A stretch of DNA of 22,970 nt from a bacterium (GTDB lineage Bacteria; Elusimicrobiota; Elusimicrobia; Elusimicrobiales; UBA9959). Made by a program: the position numbers and the translations under genes. The notes under the pieces are model-generated. The model did no database searches. It worked only from the letters and a program-made list of their open reading frames with translations, and was not told the DNA's origin. Positions 7,640 to 14,769 of the stretch are shown here, one piece after another (position 1 is the stretch's first letter; each line of letters begins with the position of its first letter). The stretch spans positions 1 through 22,970 of the forward strand of contig JAKAMO010000037.1 in NCBI GenBank assembly GCA_021812825.1. The letters are read 5' to 3'.

Positions 7640-8950
7640 TCAGGGGCGGCCGGGGGGTCTGCGCCCCGGGAGGGCCGCGGCCGGATAGACGTCTATGGAG
7701 CGGAAGCCTATGGCTGACATGAGGAAGCCGGGCCTGGCGGCGGCCGCCATATCCGTTTCCTTTACGCGGGCGAGGAACGGGATTATCGCGCCTATGCGCA
7801 GACAGGCGCTCATCAGCAGCATGACGACGAAGGCGTTGCCGCGCAGCGTGGCGTAAAGTACTCCGCCCGCCAGGGCGCCGGCGAACTGCCCCAGGCAGGC
7901 CGTGAAGCCGAACATGGCTATATACCTGGTGCGCCTGGCCGGGCCAGCCAGCTCGTAGACGAAGTTATTGGTCCCCATGCCGTACGCGGCCCAGACCGTT
8001 CCTGAGAAAACCTCGGCGCAGACCAGCCACCAGAACGACGGGGCCAGCGCCCACAGCAGCGGTATGAGCGGCACGGAGAGGAACGCCGCCCGCAGTACCT
8101 TCACGCTGCCGAACAGGTCGGCTATGCCGCCCCAGCGCCGCATCAGCAGGTACGTGACCAGCTGGCCTATGGTCATGATGACCATATACCGCAGGTAGCC
8201 GTAGCGCAGATGCGTAAGGACGTAGACGCTGAAATACGGGGCCACGAGGAAAGAGGAGAACATCAGCGCGAACACGCTGGCCAGGAACGGGCGCAGGGCG
8301 GGCGGCGGCGACGCCGGCTGCTCGGCAGCTGAGGGCGTTCTCGGCAGGTGGAAGCCGGAGGCGGGCTCGTACATGCCGCCGATGTAATGGAACGACAAAA
8401 GGCGCAGCAGGCCCGCCGCGGCGAAGAGCGCGGAGAAGGTCCACAGTCCAGGGTAGAAGCTCAGCAGCCTGGCCGCCGCCAGGCTGGCCGAGAAGAAGGT
8501 GACCCCTACTATCTGGTTGCGCAAGCCGAAGAAAGCGCCCCTGCGCCGCCTGGGGATATACTCGCCCATCAGTGTGGCCCACGGCGGGCCCGCCAGGTTG
8601 CCCGCCGTGGTGTACAGCACCAGCGCGGCGGCCAGCAGGAGCAGCGCGCCGCGCGGAGGCAGCACCACGGCGGCAGCGGCCGCGAAGAGGGAGGAGGCCT
8701 GCGCCAGAACGTCCAGCCGCACCGCCCGGCGGCAGCTGCCCAGGCGGCGCACCATCTCCTCGTTGAGCAACTGCGCGGCGGAAGCCGCCAGCGGGGGGGC
8801 GGCGCGCAGGAAGCCGACGAAGGGGGCCGAGGCGCCGAGCGCCAGCGCGAACGGCACCACGTACGGTTCCACCAGGCCGCTCATGGCGGCCCAGGCCAGG
8901 CCGTCCTTGATGGAAGCGGCGACGCTGGCGCGCACTTTGCCCCTGGTCAT
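7640..8950 (-). CDS. MFS-like multi-pass membrane transporter
   Basis: This 436-aa integral membrane protein has about 11-12 hydrophobic segments in two halves around a cytoplasmic-looking loop (PASGFHLPRTPSAAEQPASPPPALRPF, in two parts, near residues 195-220). A basic stretch typical of the MFS loop 2-3/A-motif region (GEYIPRRRRGAFFGLRNQI) precedes TM5, and a second internal loop RRWGGIADLFGSVKVLR resembles the loop 8-9 motif. The overall pattern is that of a major facilitator permease; the substrate cannot be told. The ATG at 8950 is chosen because a strong promoter ends 6 nt before it. A longer frame starting at 8986 would begin inside the -35 box. It has its own promoter and ends 47 nt before the AsmA-like gene. 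Confidence 0.82.
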   Translation of the reverse strand: MTRGKVRASVAASIKDGLAWAAMSGLVEPYVVPFALALGASAPFVGFLRAAPPLAASAAQLLNEEMVRRLGSCRRAVRLDVLAQASSLFAAAAAVVLPPRGALLLLAAALVLYTTAGNLAGPPWATLMGEYIPRRRRGAFFGLRNQIVGVTFFSASLAAARLLSFYPGLWTFSALFAAAGLLRLLSFHYIGGMYEPASGFHLPRTPSAAEQPASPPPALRPFLASVFALMFSSFLVAPYFSVYVLTHLRYGYLRYMVIMTIGQLVTYLLMRRWGGIADLFGSVKVLRAAFLSVPLIPLLWALAPSFWWLVCAEVFSGTVWAAYGMGTNNFVYELAGPARRTRYIAMFGFTACLGQFAGALAGGVLYATLRGNAFVVMLLMSACLRIGAIIPFLARVKETDMAAAARPGFLMSAIGFRSIDVYPAAALPGRRPPGRP

Positions 8951-8956
8951 CGGGTT

Positions 8957-8986
8957 ATTATAGCGGCGAGCGGCCGGCCCTTTCAA
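8957..8986 (-). promoter_or_regulatory. Strong sigma70-like promoter of the MFS gene, apparently leaderless
   Basis: On the minus strand, TTGAAA (8981-8986) and a perfect TATAAT (8957-8962) are separated by 18 nt. The ATG starts 6 nt after the -10 hexamer, so the predicted first transcribed base is the A of the start codon. No Shine-Dalgarno sequence precedes it (AACCCG). Confidence 0.7.
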
Positions 8987-9003
8987 ATCCGGCCGCGGGA
9001 AGA

Positions 9004-9312
9004 TCAGAGGGACTGCTCTATGGCCGTCCTGATCAGGGCGCGCTGCTCCGGCGCCAGGAAGGAGATGGAATAGGTGAAATAACCGTCCCCGTCGCGCATG
9101 GCCTTGTCTATCCGGCCCCGCACTTCCTCGAACCGGGCGCGGCCCAGTTCGAAGCCGAGAGCCACTATCTTGCCCGTCCTCAGTTCGAAGTGGCTTATGA
9201 CCTCCGCTTCTTCCGGCGACAGGAAGCCCAGCCTTCCCCAGAGGGGGGGCAGGTCCAGCGAGGTCTTGATCTCCGCCGGTATGGAGGCGGTCTTATTTCG
9301 GCTCTTCCTCAT
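9004..9312 (-). CDS. Small conserved-looking hypothetical protein (102 aa)
   Basis: I do not recognise this protein. It is 102 aa, soluble, with no signal peptide or membrane segment, and seems mixed alpha/beta: LSPEEAEVISHFELRTGKIVALGFEL, split over an acidic helix and a strand, then RFEEVRGRIDKAMRDGDGYFTYSISFLAPEQ. Its start overlaps the end of the upstream propeller-like gene by 20 nt, and no Shine-Dalgarno is seen before the ATG, so translation is probably coupled to that gene. It is the last gene of the LysM-barrel operon; the next gene, for the MFS protein, has its own promoter. Coding is supported by the long unbroken frame, tight packing and amino-acid composition like its neighbours. 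Confidence 0.65.
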   Translation of the reverse strand: MRKSRNKTASIPAEIKTSLDLPPLWGRLGFLSPEEAEVISHFELRTGKIVALGFELGRARFEEVRGRIDKAMRDGDGYFTYSISFLAPEQRALIRTAIEQSL

Positions 9313-10432
9313 AGAACGCCAGCGCCCTGTCCCCGTCCTCTCCGGCGAACCAGATGCGGCCGTCCTTCGAGTCCATGGCGGTGATCTTCAGGGACCTGGA
9401 AGAATACTCGGGTATCTGCGTCTGGGAGACGATCCTTTCGGGGTCTTCGAGCGAAAGCTTGACCAGCGCCCTGCGCGCCGGGTCGGCGACCCATATGAAG
9501 CGGGTGTCGCAGGCTATGGCCGACAGCCTGCCGCCCGGATATCTGTAGGTCTTGATCGTGTCCAGAGAATCGCCGGGCATGCGCTTGGTCAGCTCTCCGG
9601 TCCGGGACTGCGCTGTCCAGAAATAGAGCCCGTCGTAGCAGACGCTGTCCGCGGCCGGCTTGAAAGGCTTCGTCGCGGCGGCCTTCGTATAGCGCCCGTC
9701 GAGCAGGCGCTTCTCGATCACGCCGTCGGTGCGCGCCAGCCACAGCGAATCGCGCGAAGCGGCCATGGCCACGGGGGTTATGTCGGGCAGGCTGGTCACC
9801 TTGCGGATGCCGAAGGTCTTCATGTTGTGTTCGTAGAGACCCTGGCTGTACCAGTCGCTGACCAGCACCGAGTCCTCCTTGGCGACTATGCCGGTAGGAT
9901 GGGCGTAGGGTAGGTAGAAGCTGCGCGGCCTCTGCTCCGCGGGGGAATATTTCCTGAAGCCGTAGAACAGGCCGGCCGCGAAGGCGGCCAGGCCCACGGA
10001 AACGGCCAGCCCGAGGGCCAGCAGCCTCCGGCGGCGGCGCAGCGCGGAGCCGTCCAGCTCTATCTCGGTCCCGCCCAGCCTGAGGGACTTGCGGTAGATC
10101 GGCCGCAGCTCCTCCTCGGTCCACGGGCTCTGGGCGCAGTCCAGCGCGCCGGCCTTCATCAGCGCTACCGCCCTGGAGGCGTCGCGCCGCTTGAGCAGCG
10201 GCACCAGCGGCAGGAAGGGGGCCACGCGCCTGAGTTCGCGCAGCTGTATCTCGGCGGGCGGCTCCTCGCCGTCGGCCAGGAAGACGGCCGCCGGCCGGGT
10301 CTTCTCCAGCACGGCCAGGGCGTCGTTGAGGTCGGCCGAGAATACGGCGTCGGCGCCGAGGTTCCTGAAGATGCCCCTGAGGATGGTCCTGTCCTTCTCG
10401 GAGGCGCAGATTATCTGTACTGTGTTGAACAT
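9293..10432 (-). CDS. Degenerate receiver-like domain / TM / propeller-like extracytoplasmic protein
   Basis: This 379-aa protein has an unusual order. Residues 1-118 look like a response-regulator receiver fold, including the late segment AVALMKAGALDCAQSPWTEEEL that mirrors the AMKAGAxDYLxKPF stretch of true receivers. Asp54 could match the phospho-acceptor, but the conserved Thr/Ser and Lys positions appear replaced (LLKR and SPW). A basic patch RRRRR (132-136) precedes one TM (about 137-159). Residues 165-379 carry repeated strand patterns (VLVSDWYSQGLYEH, LWLARTDGVIEKR, YFWTAQSRTGELTK, IWVADPARRALVK, IWFAGEDGDRALA) suggesting a beta-propeller outside the membrane. It starts 5 nt after the LysM-barrel gene. 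A role relaying envelope state to the cytoplasm is inference. Confidence 0.75.
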   Translation of the reverse strand: MFNTVQIICASEKDRTILRGIFRNLGADAVFSADLNDALAVLEKTRPAAVFLADGEEPPAEIQLRELRRVAPFLPLVPLLKRRDASRAVALMKAGALDCAQSPWTEEELRPIYRKSLRLGGTEIELDGSALRRRRRLLALGLAVSVGLAAFAAGLFYGFRKYSPAEQRPRSFYLPYAHPTGIVAKEDSVLVSDWYSQGLYEHNMKTFGIRKVTSLPDITPVAMAASRDSLWLARTDGVIEKRLLDGRYTKAAATKPFKPAADSVCYDGLYFWTAQSRTGELTKRMPGDSLDTIKTYRYPGGRLSAIACDTRFIWVADPARRALVKLSLEDPERIVSQTQIPEYSSRSLKITAMDSKDGRIWFAGEDGDRALAFYEEEPK

Positions 10433-10437
10433 GGCGC

Positions 10438-11745
10438 CTATTCCCCGTCTCGCGGCGGCGCGGGTATCGTGAATACCGAGTCCTCTACCGGCAGGCCCTT
10501 CGAGACGTGCTTCTCGTTGGCCTTATAGACGCGCTCCCACAGGTTAGGGTTACCGTAATACTTCGAGGCTATCGAGCGCAGCGTCTCCCCGGCGGCCACC
10601 TTGTGCAGGCGGGGCCACTTGGGGGGAGGCGGCGGCACGTAGGCCTTCTTCGGGGGAGGGTTCTCCTTCCTGTAAAGGGCGTCCGTCGCCTGCACTTCCA
10701 GCTCCTTCACGTTGTCCTCCAGTTCGCGCATGCGGCCCTGCAGCATCGTGAGGTCCGTCTCCAGCACGCTCTTGTTGACGCGGTAGGTGGCTATGGAGCT
10801 CTCGATGTCGGCGCGCTGCATGCGCAGGTTCTCGATCTGGTTGCGGAGGTCTCCGGCCTCTTTGGCGGCGTTGCCGACCAGCTTCTCGCTGAAGGTTGGG
10901 GCGCCGAAGCGGTAGCCGGCGTTGAAGCCGTAATAGCCGTAGGACTTTTGATAACCCGCCCAGGGCAGAGACCAGGCGAAATCGATGCTCCACGGGGAGA
11001 GGTTCACCCCTGCGCCGAGGGAGAGGTACTGCCCGCCCTCCAGCGTCAGGCCCTTTCCGGCCCGCAGCTGCAGCAGGCCGTTGAAGGCCGTGTGCTCGGC
11101 CCCGAGGAACAGCTCAGAGTAGGAGCCGCGCGCCCTGAGGTCGGCCAGCAGCTCGGTGTTCTTTATCCGGTAGGAGTTGCCCAGCGTTATCGTCAGCATG
11201 GAACGGCCGGCGCCCATAAGCAGGTCCGAGAAGACGAGCGCCGTCCTCAGTCCGCCGCTGCCTTCGAGCTTTACGCCGCCGTCCACTCCGAGGGCCAGGT
11301 GGCTCTTCTCCTCCCGGAGGCTTACCAGCTTGAAGCTGCCGCCGTAAAAAACGGGCTTCTGCAGGTACTTGATAGTTTTCCGCTTGCCGACGCCGAAAGT
11401 GAAGGAGTCCAGGGAGGCGGCCTTGCGCCTGACCGCGTAGTAGCCGAAGCCGGCCGCCTTGTTCTGCACGTCCGGCACCGGGCGGATATAGACGAGCGAG
11501 GATTCGCCCAGCGGCGCCGAGGGGGAAAGGCGGCGCGCGGTCTCCAGCCTGACCTCCAGGTCGCTGAGAGTGGTGAGGTTGGCGGGGTTGTAGAAGATGG
11601 CGCAGGGGTCCCCCTCCACCGTGGAGAAAGCCGAGCCGGCGGCGTTGGCCCTTACGCAGGGGCGCATGTAGGTGAAATCCGCGGCCGCAGCGACCGCCGG
11701 GGTCAGAGCCGTGGCGAGGAGTAACTGTAGAAACTGTTTTTTCAT
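10438..11745 (-). CDS. Outer-membrane beta-barrel / coiled-coil / LysM fusion protein
   Basis: This 435-aa secreted protein has a signal peptide (residues 1-22, cleavage near VAAAADF) and a region of amphipathic strands (about 23-282). The latter contains FYNPANLTTL, resembling PorV/OMPP1-like barrels, and ends in YYGFNAGYRFG. A coiled coil (about 287-356), a proline-rich linker (363-377) and a C-terminal LysM (380-428: HKVAAGETLRSIASKYYGNPNLW) follow. LysM binds peptidoglycan, so the protein plausibly ties an outer-membrane barrel to the cell wall; that topology is inferred. It is the first gene of a three-gene operon, divergent from an amidase gene. The start ATG is preceded by GGAACT and a short leader. 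Confidence 0.8.
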   Translation of the reverse strand: MKKQFLQLLLATALTPAVAAAADFTYMRPCVRANAAGSAFSTVEGDPCAIFYNPANLTTLSDLEVRLETARRLSPSAPLGESSLVYIRPVPDVQNKAAGFGYYAVRRKAASLDSFTFGVGKRKTIKYLQKPVFYGGSFKLVSLREEKSHLALGVDGGVKLEGSGGLRTALVFSDLLMGAGRSMLTITLGNSYRIKNTELLADLRARGSYSELFLGAEHTAFNGLLQLRAGKGLTLEGGQYLSLGAGVNLSPWSIDFAWSLPWAGYQKSYGYYGFNAGYRFGAPTFSEKLVGNAAKEAGDLRNQIENLRMQRADIESSIATYRVNKSVLETDLTMLQGRMRELEDNVKELEVQATDALYRKENPPPKKAYVPPPPPKWPRLHKVAAGETLRSIASKYYGNPNLWERVYKANEKHVSKGLPVEDSVFTIPAPPRDGE

Positions 11746-11762
11746 AGTTCCGGGGCGAATAT

Positions 11763-11790
11763 ATTATAATTGTAATCGACCGGTATTAAA
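11763..11790 (-). promoter_or_regulatory. Candidate promoter of the LysM-barrel operon
   Basis: On the minus strand a perfect TATAAT (11763-11768) lies 16 nt after TTTAAT (11785-11790). The predicted leader is only about 10 nt. It overlaps the opposing promoter of the amidase gene within a 72-bp intergenic region, so polymerases on the two promoters could interfere or be co-regulated. Confidence 0.5.
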
Positions 11791-11798
11791 TTTATATT
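11770..11798 (+). promoter_or_regulatory. Candidate promoter of the amidase/GAF-PAS operon
   Basis: TTGTAA (11770-11775) and TATATT (11793-11798) are spaced by 17 nt. The predicted start is near 11805, giving a leader of about 13 nt with no Shine-Dalgarno sequence (TTTTAAACCCC before the ATG). It interleaves with the opposing promoter. Confidence 0.45.
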
Positions 11799-11817
11799 TC
11801 ATTTTCTTTTAAACCCC

Positions 11818-13647
11818 ATGACGACGCGTTTCCCGTATACCCTGCTCCTGCTGCTGCTGGCCGCGCCGGTCAGGGCTGGCCGCATAAGTTTCGTCTATCC
11901 GCCGGAGGGGCTTTCCATCCCGGCGGTGCAGCGCACCTTCATTTTCGGAAACATCTCCCCGTCCACCGCGGCCCTCACGATAAACGGGGAAAAGGTCCAG
12001 GTACACTCCAACGGCGGCTTCATAGCCTATCTGCCTGTCTCCGGCGGGGATTTCGTCTTCAGAGGCGCGCTGGACGACGGCACTACCGCCCAGCGCTCAA
12101 TAAAGGTGGCCCTGGACGATCCCGCCCCTTCCACCGGCACGCTGCGGCTGGACTTCACTTCTAACCGCGCCGATATAGACCTGCTGCCAGGCGACTACCT
12201 CCGGGTTTCCGCGGCCGGCACGCCGGGCAAGGAGGCCGTCTTCTCCGCGGAAGGACTGGTCAAGGACAGCCCCATGCAGGAGGTCCCCGCCGGCTCCGGC
12301 AGGTACTACGGCTCCTACCGTGTGGACAGGTCAGAGAGCCTCGGCGGCGTCCTCAGCGCCCGCTTCAAGGCGGGCCTCTTCGGCCGCAGCGCCGCCGCCC
12401 GCGCCAAGGGCAAGGTGAGCATACTCCCGGCCCCGACGCTGGTAGAGACGTCTACGGACGCCGTGGTCCTCAAGAACGCCCCCGACGGCGGCTACATGAT
12501 GTTCCTGCCGGCCGGCGTCAAGCTGGTCTCCAACGGCCGGTACAACGGCTACAGGCGGGTGTTCCTGGCCCAGGACCTGGAGGGATGGGTGCAGGATTCC
12601 AAGGTGCATCCGGTGCAGGGGCCGCCGTACCCGTTCGGTTACGGCAGCGAGACAGGGGTGATAAAGCTTAAAAAGACCGACTTCGGCTCTTCGGCTGCCA
12701 TCACGATGTACGACAAGTTGCCGTATTCGGCCGAAGCCATGCCGTGGGGCCTGCGCGTCACCCTTTACTACGCCAACCTGCACAGCAACTGGGTGATCTA
12801 TGATACCGAGGATAAGCTGGTCAGGAACGTCTCTTTCCGCCAGGCCGGCACCGGCAAGGTGGAGATAGATTTCGAGACCGCTCCCGGCGAGCTGTGGGGC
12901 TACGAGGTCTCCTACCCGAACGGCTCCAGCATGCAGGTGGACCTGCGCGCCAGGCCGCGCCTCTCGCTCAGCTGGCCAAAGCCGCTTTCCGGGCTCGCCG
13001 TGGTGCTGGATCCCGGGCATTCGGTGTATTACAAGTGCCCGGGAGACAAGCGCTTGCCTATGAAGGACGTCCCCTACTCCGCGATGCCCGCCGGCTGCGG
13101 GTTGGACGGGGCCGTCGGCCCGATGGAGACCTTCGAGGTCAACGTGAACCTGGCCATAGCCCAGAAGCTCAAGTCGGACCTGGAGGGACTGGGCGCCGTG
13201 GTCAAGATGACGCGCTGCGGCGACGAGAACGTGGAGCTGGCCGACAGGCCCAAGCTGGCCAAGGACCTGGGCGGCGACATTTTCATCAGCATACACAATA
13301 ACGCCATAGGCGACGGCGAGGACCCGTTCGGCAAGCCGCGCGGCTTCTCCGTCTATCATTACCAGCGTCACAGCCTGCAGCTGGCTTCGGCCATACACCG
13401 GGCTTTCGTCAAGGACATAGACCTGCCCGACGAGGGCGAGCGCTTCGGCGACTACTACGTCGCCCGCATGACGTGGATGCCGGCCGCGCTGATAGAGAAC
13501 GCCTATATGATAATACCGCGCCAGGAGGAGCTGCTTAACACCTCCGCGTTCCAGGAGAAGCTGGCCGGAGCGGTCACCGAGGGCCTGCTGGACCTTTTCG
13601 GGGCGCCGGAAAGGCCGGCCAACAAGGCCAGGAAGGGGAAAAAATGA
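11818..13647 (+). CDS. Secreted N-acetylmuramoyl-L-alanine amidase (Amidase_3) with long N-terminal region
   Basis: This 609-aa zinc enzyme is predicted to cleave the bond between MurNAc and the stem peptide in the periplasm. A signal peptide covers residues 1-20. An Ig-like beta-sandwich region (about 21-110) and an SH3-like stretch (about 215-265, with VFLAQDLEGWV) follow, then an AMIN-like strand-rich segment (about 275-385). The catalytic Amidase_3 domain (about 391-595) has Zn ligands His401 (LDPGHS), Glu440 (TFEVNVN) and His493 (SIHNN), and catalytic Glu560 (LIENAYM). The N-terminal assignments are tentative. Its stop overlaps the GAF-PAS start (ATGA), showing tight coupling. It is divergent from the LysM-barrel operon. 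Confidence 0.92.
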   Translation: MTTRFPYTLLLLLLAAPVRAGRISFVYPPEGLSIPAVQRTFIFGNISPSTAALTINGEKVQVHSNGGFIAYLPVSGGDFVFRGALDDGTTAQRSIKVALDDPAPSTGTLRLDFTSNRADIDLLPGDYLRVSAAGTPGKEAVFSAEGLVKDSPMQEVPAGSGRYYGSYRVDRSESLGGVLSARFKAGLFGRSAAARAKGKVSILPAPTLVETSTDAVVLKNAPDGGYMMFLPAGVKLVSNGRYNGYRRVFLAQDLEGWVQDSKVHPVQGPPYPFGYGSETGVIKLKKTDFGSSAAITMYDKLPYSAEAMPWGLRVTLYYANLHSNWVIYDTEDKLVRNVSFRQAGTGKVEIDFETAPGELWGYEVSYPNGSSMQVDLRARPRLSLSWPKPLSGLAVVLDPGHSVYYKCPGDKRLPMKDVPYSAMPAGCGLDGAVGPMETFEVNVNLAIAQKLKSDLEGLGAVVKMTRCGDENVELADRPKLAKDLGGDIFISIHNNAIGDGEDPFGKPRGFSVYHYQRHSLQLASAIHRAFVKDIDLPDEGERFGDYYVARMTWMPAALIENAYMIIPRQEELLNTSAFQEKLAGAVTEGLLDLFGAPERPANKARKGKK

Positions 13648-14498
13648 GCGACATCTTAGAATTCATCTCCAAATTCTCCGAGGACCTGCCGGCGGAGGCC
13701 GGTAAGGGCGAGGAGGCCCTCTGGGAGTACCTGGCCCGCCGCGGTGCCGGCATAGTGAACTGCCACGCCGCCAGCTTCTTCGAGGCCGACGACGTGAAGA
13801 AGCGCCTGACCTTCAAGAAGAGCATCGGCCCGGTAGGCGGGGACCTGGTGGGGCTGAGCTTCGGCTATCAGGGCGTCGTGGGCTTCTGCGCCGAGTCTCG
13901 CAAGTCCATACTGGTCAACGACACCGAGAACAGTCCGCTCTTCACCAAGAAGGTCGACAAGGGTTCCGGTTTCCAGACCAAGACCGTCATAGCGGTGCCG
14001 GCTATCGCCAACGGCGAGCTGCTGGGGGTCATAGAGTTCATCAACTCCATACCGGGGCAGTTCTCGGAGGAGGACCTGAGGGCCGCGGAGGTCCTGACCG
14101 AGCTTACCGCCCGGGACGTGTACATCAAGAGGCTCGAGGCCACGATAAAGCAGCTGAACCTGAAGGGCGAGAGCACTATCAACAACCTGTCCGGCGGTTT
14201 CATCGGCGCGGACCTGGACGGCAAGATCATCTTCTTCAACCCGAAGGCCTGCGAGATCTTCGAGGTGGGCCAGGAGTATGTCAACCGGCCGGTCATGGAG
14301 CTTTTCCAGCTCTGTCCCGACGTGGTGGGGGCCATAGGCGACGTCCTGAAGCGCAACAAGACCGTGCGCCGCCAGGAGTTCCGCTGCAAGGTGAACGGCA
14401 AGGAGAAGGTGATCGGCTACAGCTCCATCAACATCAAGGGCGTGGACGGCAAGGTGATAGGGGCGGGCATCATCTTCCAGGACATCACCAACCTGTAG
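13644..14498 (+). CDS. GAF-PAS sensory protein without an output domain
   Basis: This 284-aa cytoplasmic protein has a GAF domain (about 20-155: VGLSFGYQGVVGFCAESRKSI, read in two parts, VPAIANGELLGVIEFIN), a short helical linker (about 155-175) and a PAS domain (about 176-282: GGFIGADLDGKIIFFNPKA, ending GAGIIFQDITNL). No kinase, cyclase, phosphodiesterase or DNA-binding domain follows; the stop comes right after the PAS core. Its start overlaps the amidase stop by 4 nt (ATGA). A perfect terminator hairpin lies 21 nt after the stop, so the gene is complete and not truncated. It may act by binding a partner encoded elsewhere. Confidence 0.88.
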   Translation: MSDILEFISKFSEDLPAEAGKGEEALWEYLARRGAGIVNCHAASFFEADDVKKRLTFKKSIGPVGGDLVGLSFGYQGVVGFCAESRKSILVNDTENSPLFTKKVDKGSGFQTKTVIAVPAIANGELLGVIEFINSIPGQFSEEDLRAAEVLTELTARDVYIKRLEATIKQLNLKGESTINNLSGGFIGADLDGKIIFFNPKACEIFEVGQEYVNRPVMELFQLCPDVVGAIGDVLKRNKTVRRQEFRCKVNGKEKVIGYSSINIKGVDGKVIGAGIIFQDITNL

Positions 14499-14518
14499 CC
14501 CGGAGACTGACGGGATGA

Positions 14519-14550
14519 AATAAGCCGCGCCATGCGCGGCTTATTCTTTT
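14519..14550 (+). terminator. Intrinsic terminator after the GAF-PAS gene
   Basis: A perfect 12-bp stem (AATAAGCCGCGC at 14519-14530 with GCGCGGCTTATT at 14534-14545) has a 3-nt loop and is followed by CTTTT. The AATAA flank gives a shorter T-rich tail on the minus strand, so it may also terminate nth transcription. Confidence 0.9.
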
Positions 14551-14769
14551 GTGGCGGACAAACAGGACTTTGGCCGGAGCGGAGATGTGTGCTTAGACGC
14601 GCGGGTGACGGTGGTTTTGGCGCGGAAGGCCTTCGCGGAGGGAGGAGCTTGCGTAAGCGCGACGACCGAGTGAGGAGGCGCGCGCACGGTGCGCGCGACG
14701 CCGTGCCTGATGCGTCAAACCGCCGGCAGGACCCGCGCGTGCGTGAGCTGTGGAAAGCTGAAAGCGGGC
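14551..14769. other. Non-coding spacer with alternating-purine/pyrimidine palindrome
   Basis: This stretch lies between two convergent genes. It holds a 9-bp perfect inverted repeat with a 1-nt centre (14679-14687 and 14689-14697), made almost wholly of alternating CG/CA steps, and a GGAG/GAGG-rich neighbourhood (14631-14678). I see no credible gene in it. Confidence 0.5.

Noticed and set aside
8951..8986. Longer N-terminus for the MFS protein (12 extra codons)
   Set aside because: The extra codons overlap the TTGAAA/TATAAT promoter, so they would not be transcribed.
10507..11724. 405-codon plus-strand frame opposite the LysM-barrel gene
   Set aside because: It has a Val/Gln/Leu/Gly-biased product typical of antisense GC-rich frames; the opposite strand encodes signal peptide, coiled coil and LysM.
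12331..13398. Long minus-strand frame opposite the amidase
   Set aside because: The amidase on the plus strand has clear catalytic motifs, and the antisense product is low-complexity His/Val/Leu/Gly-rich without any recognised domain.
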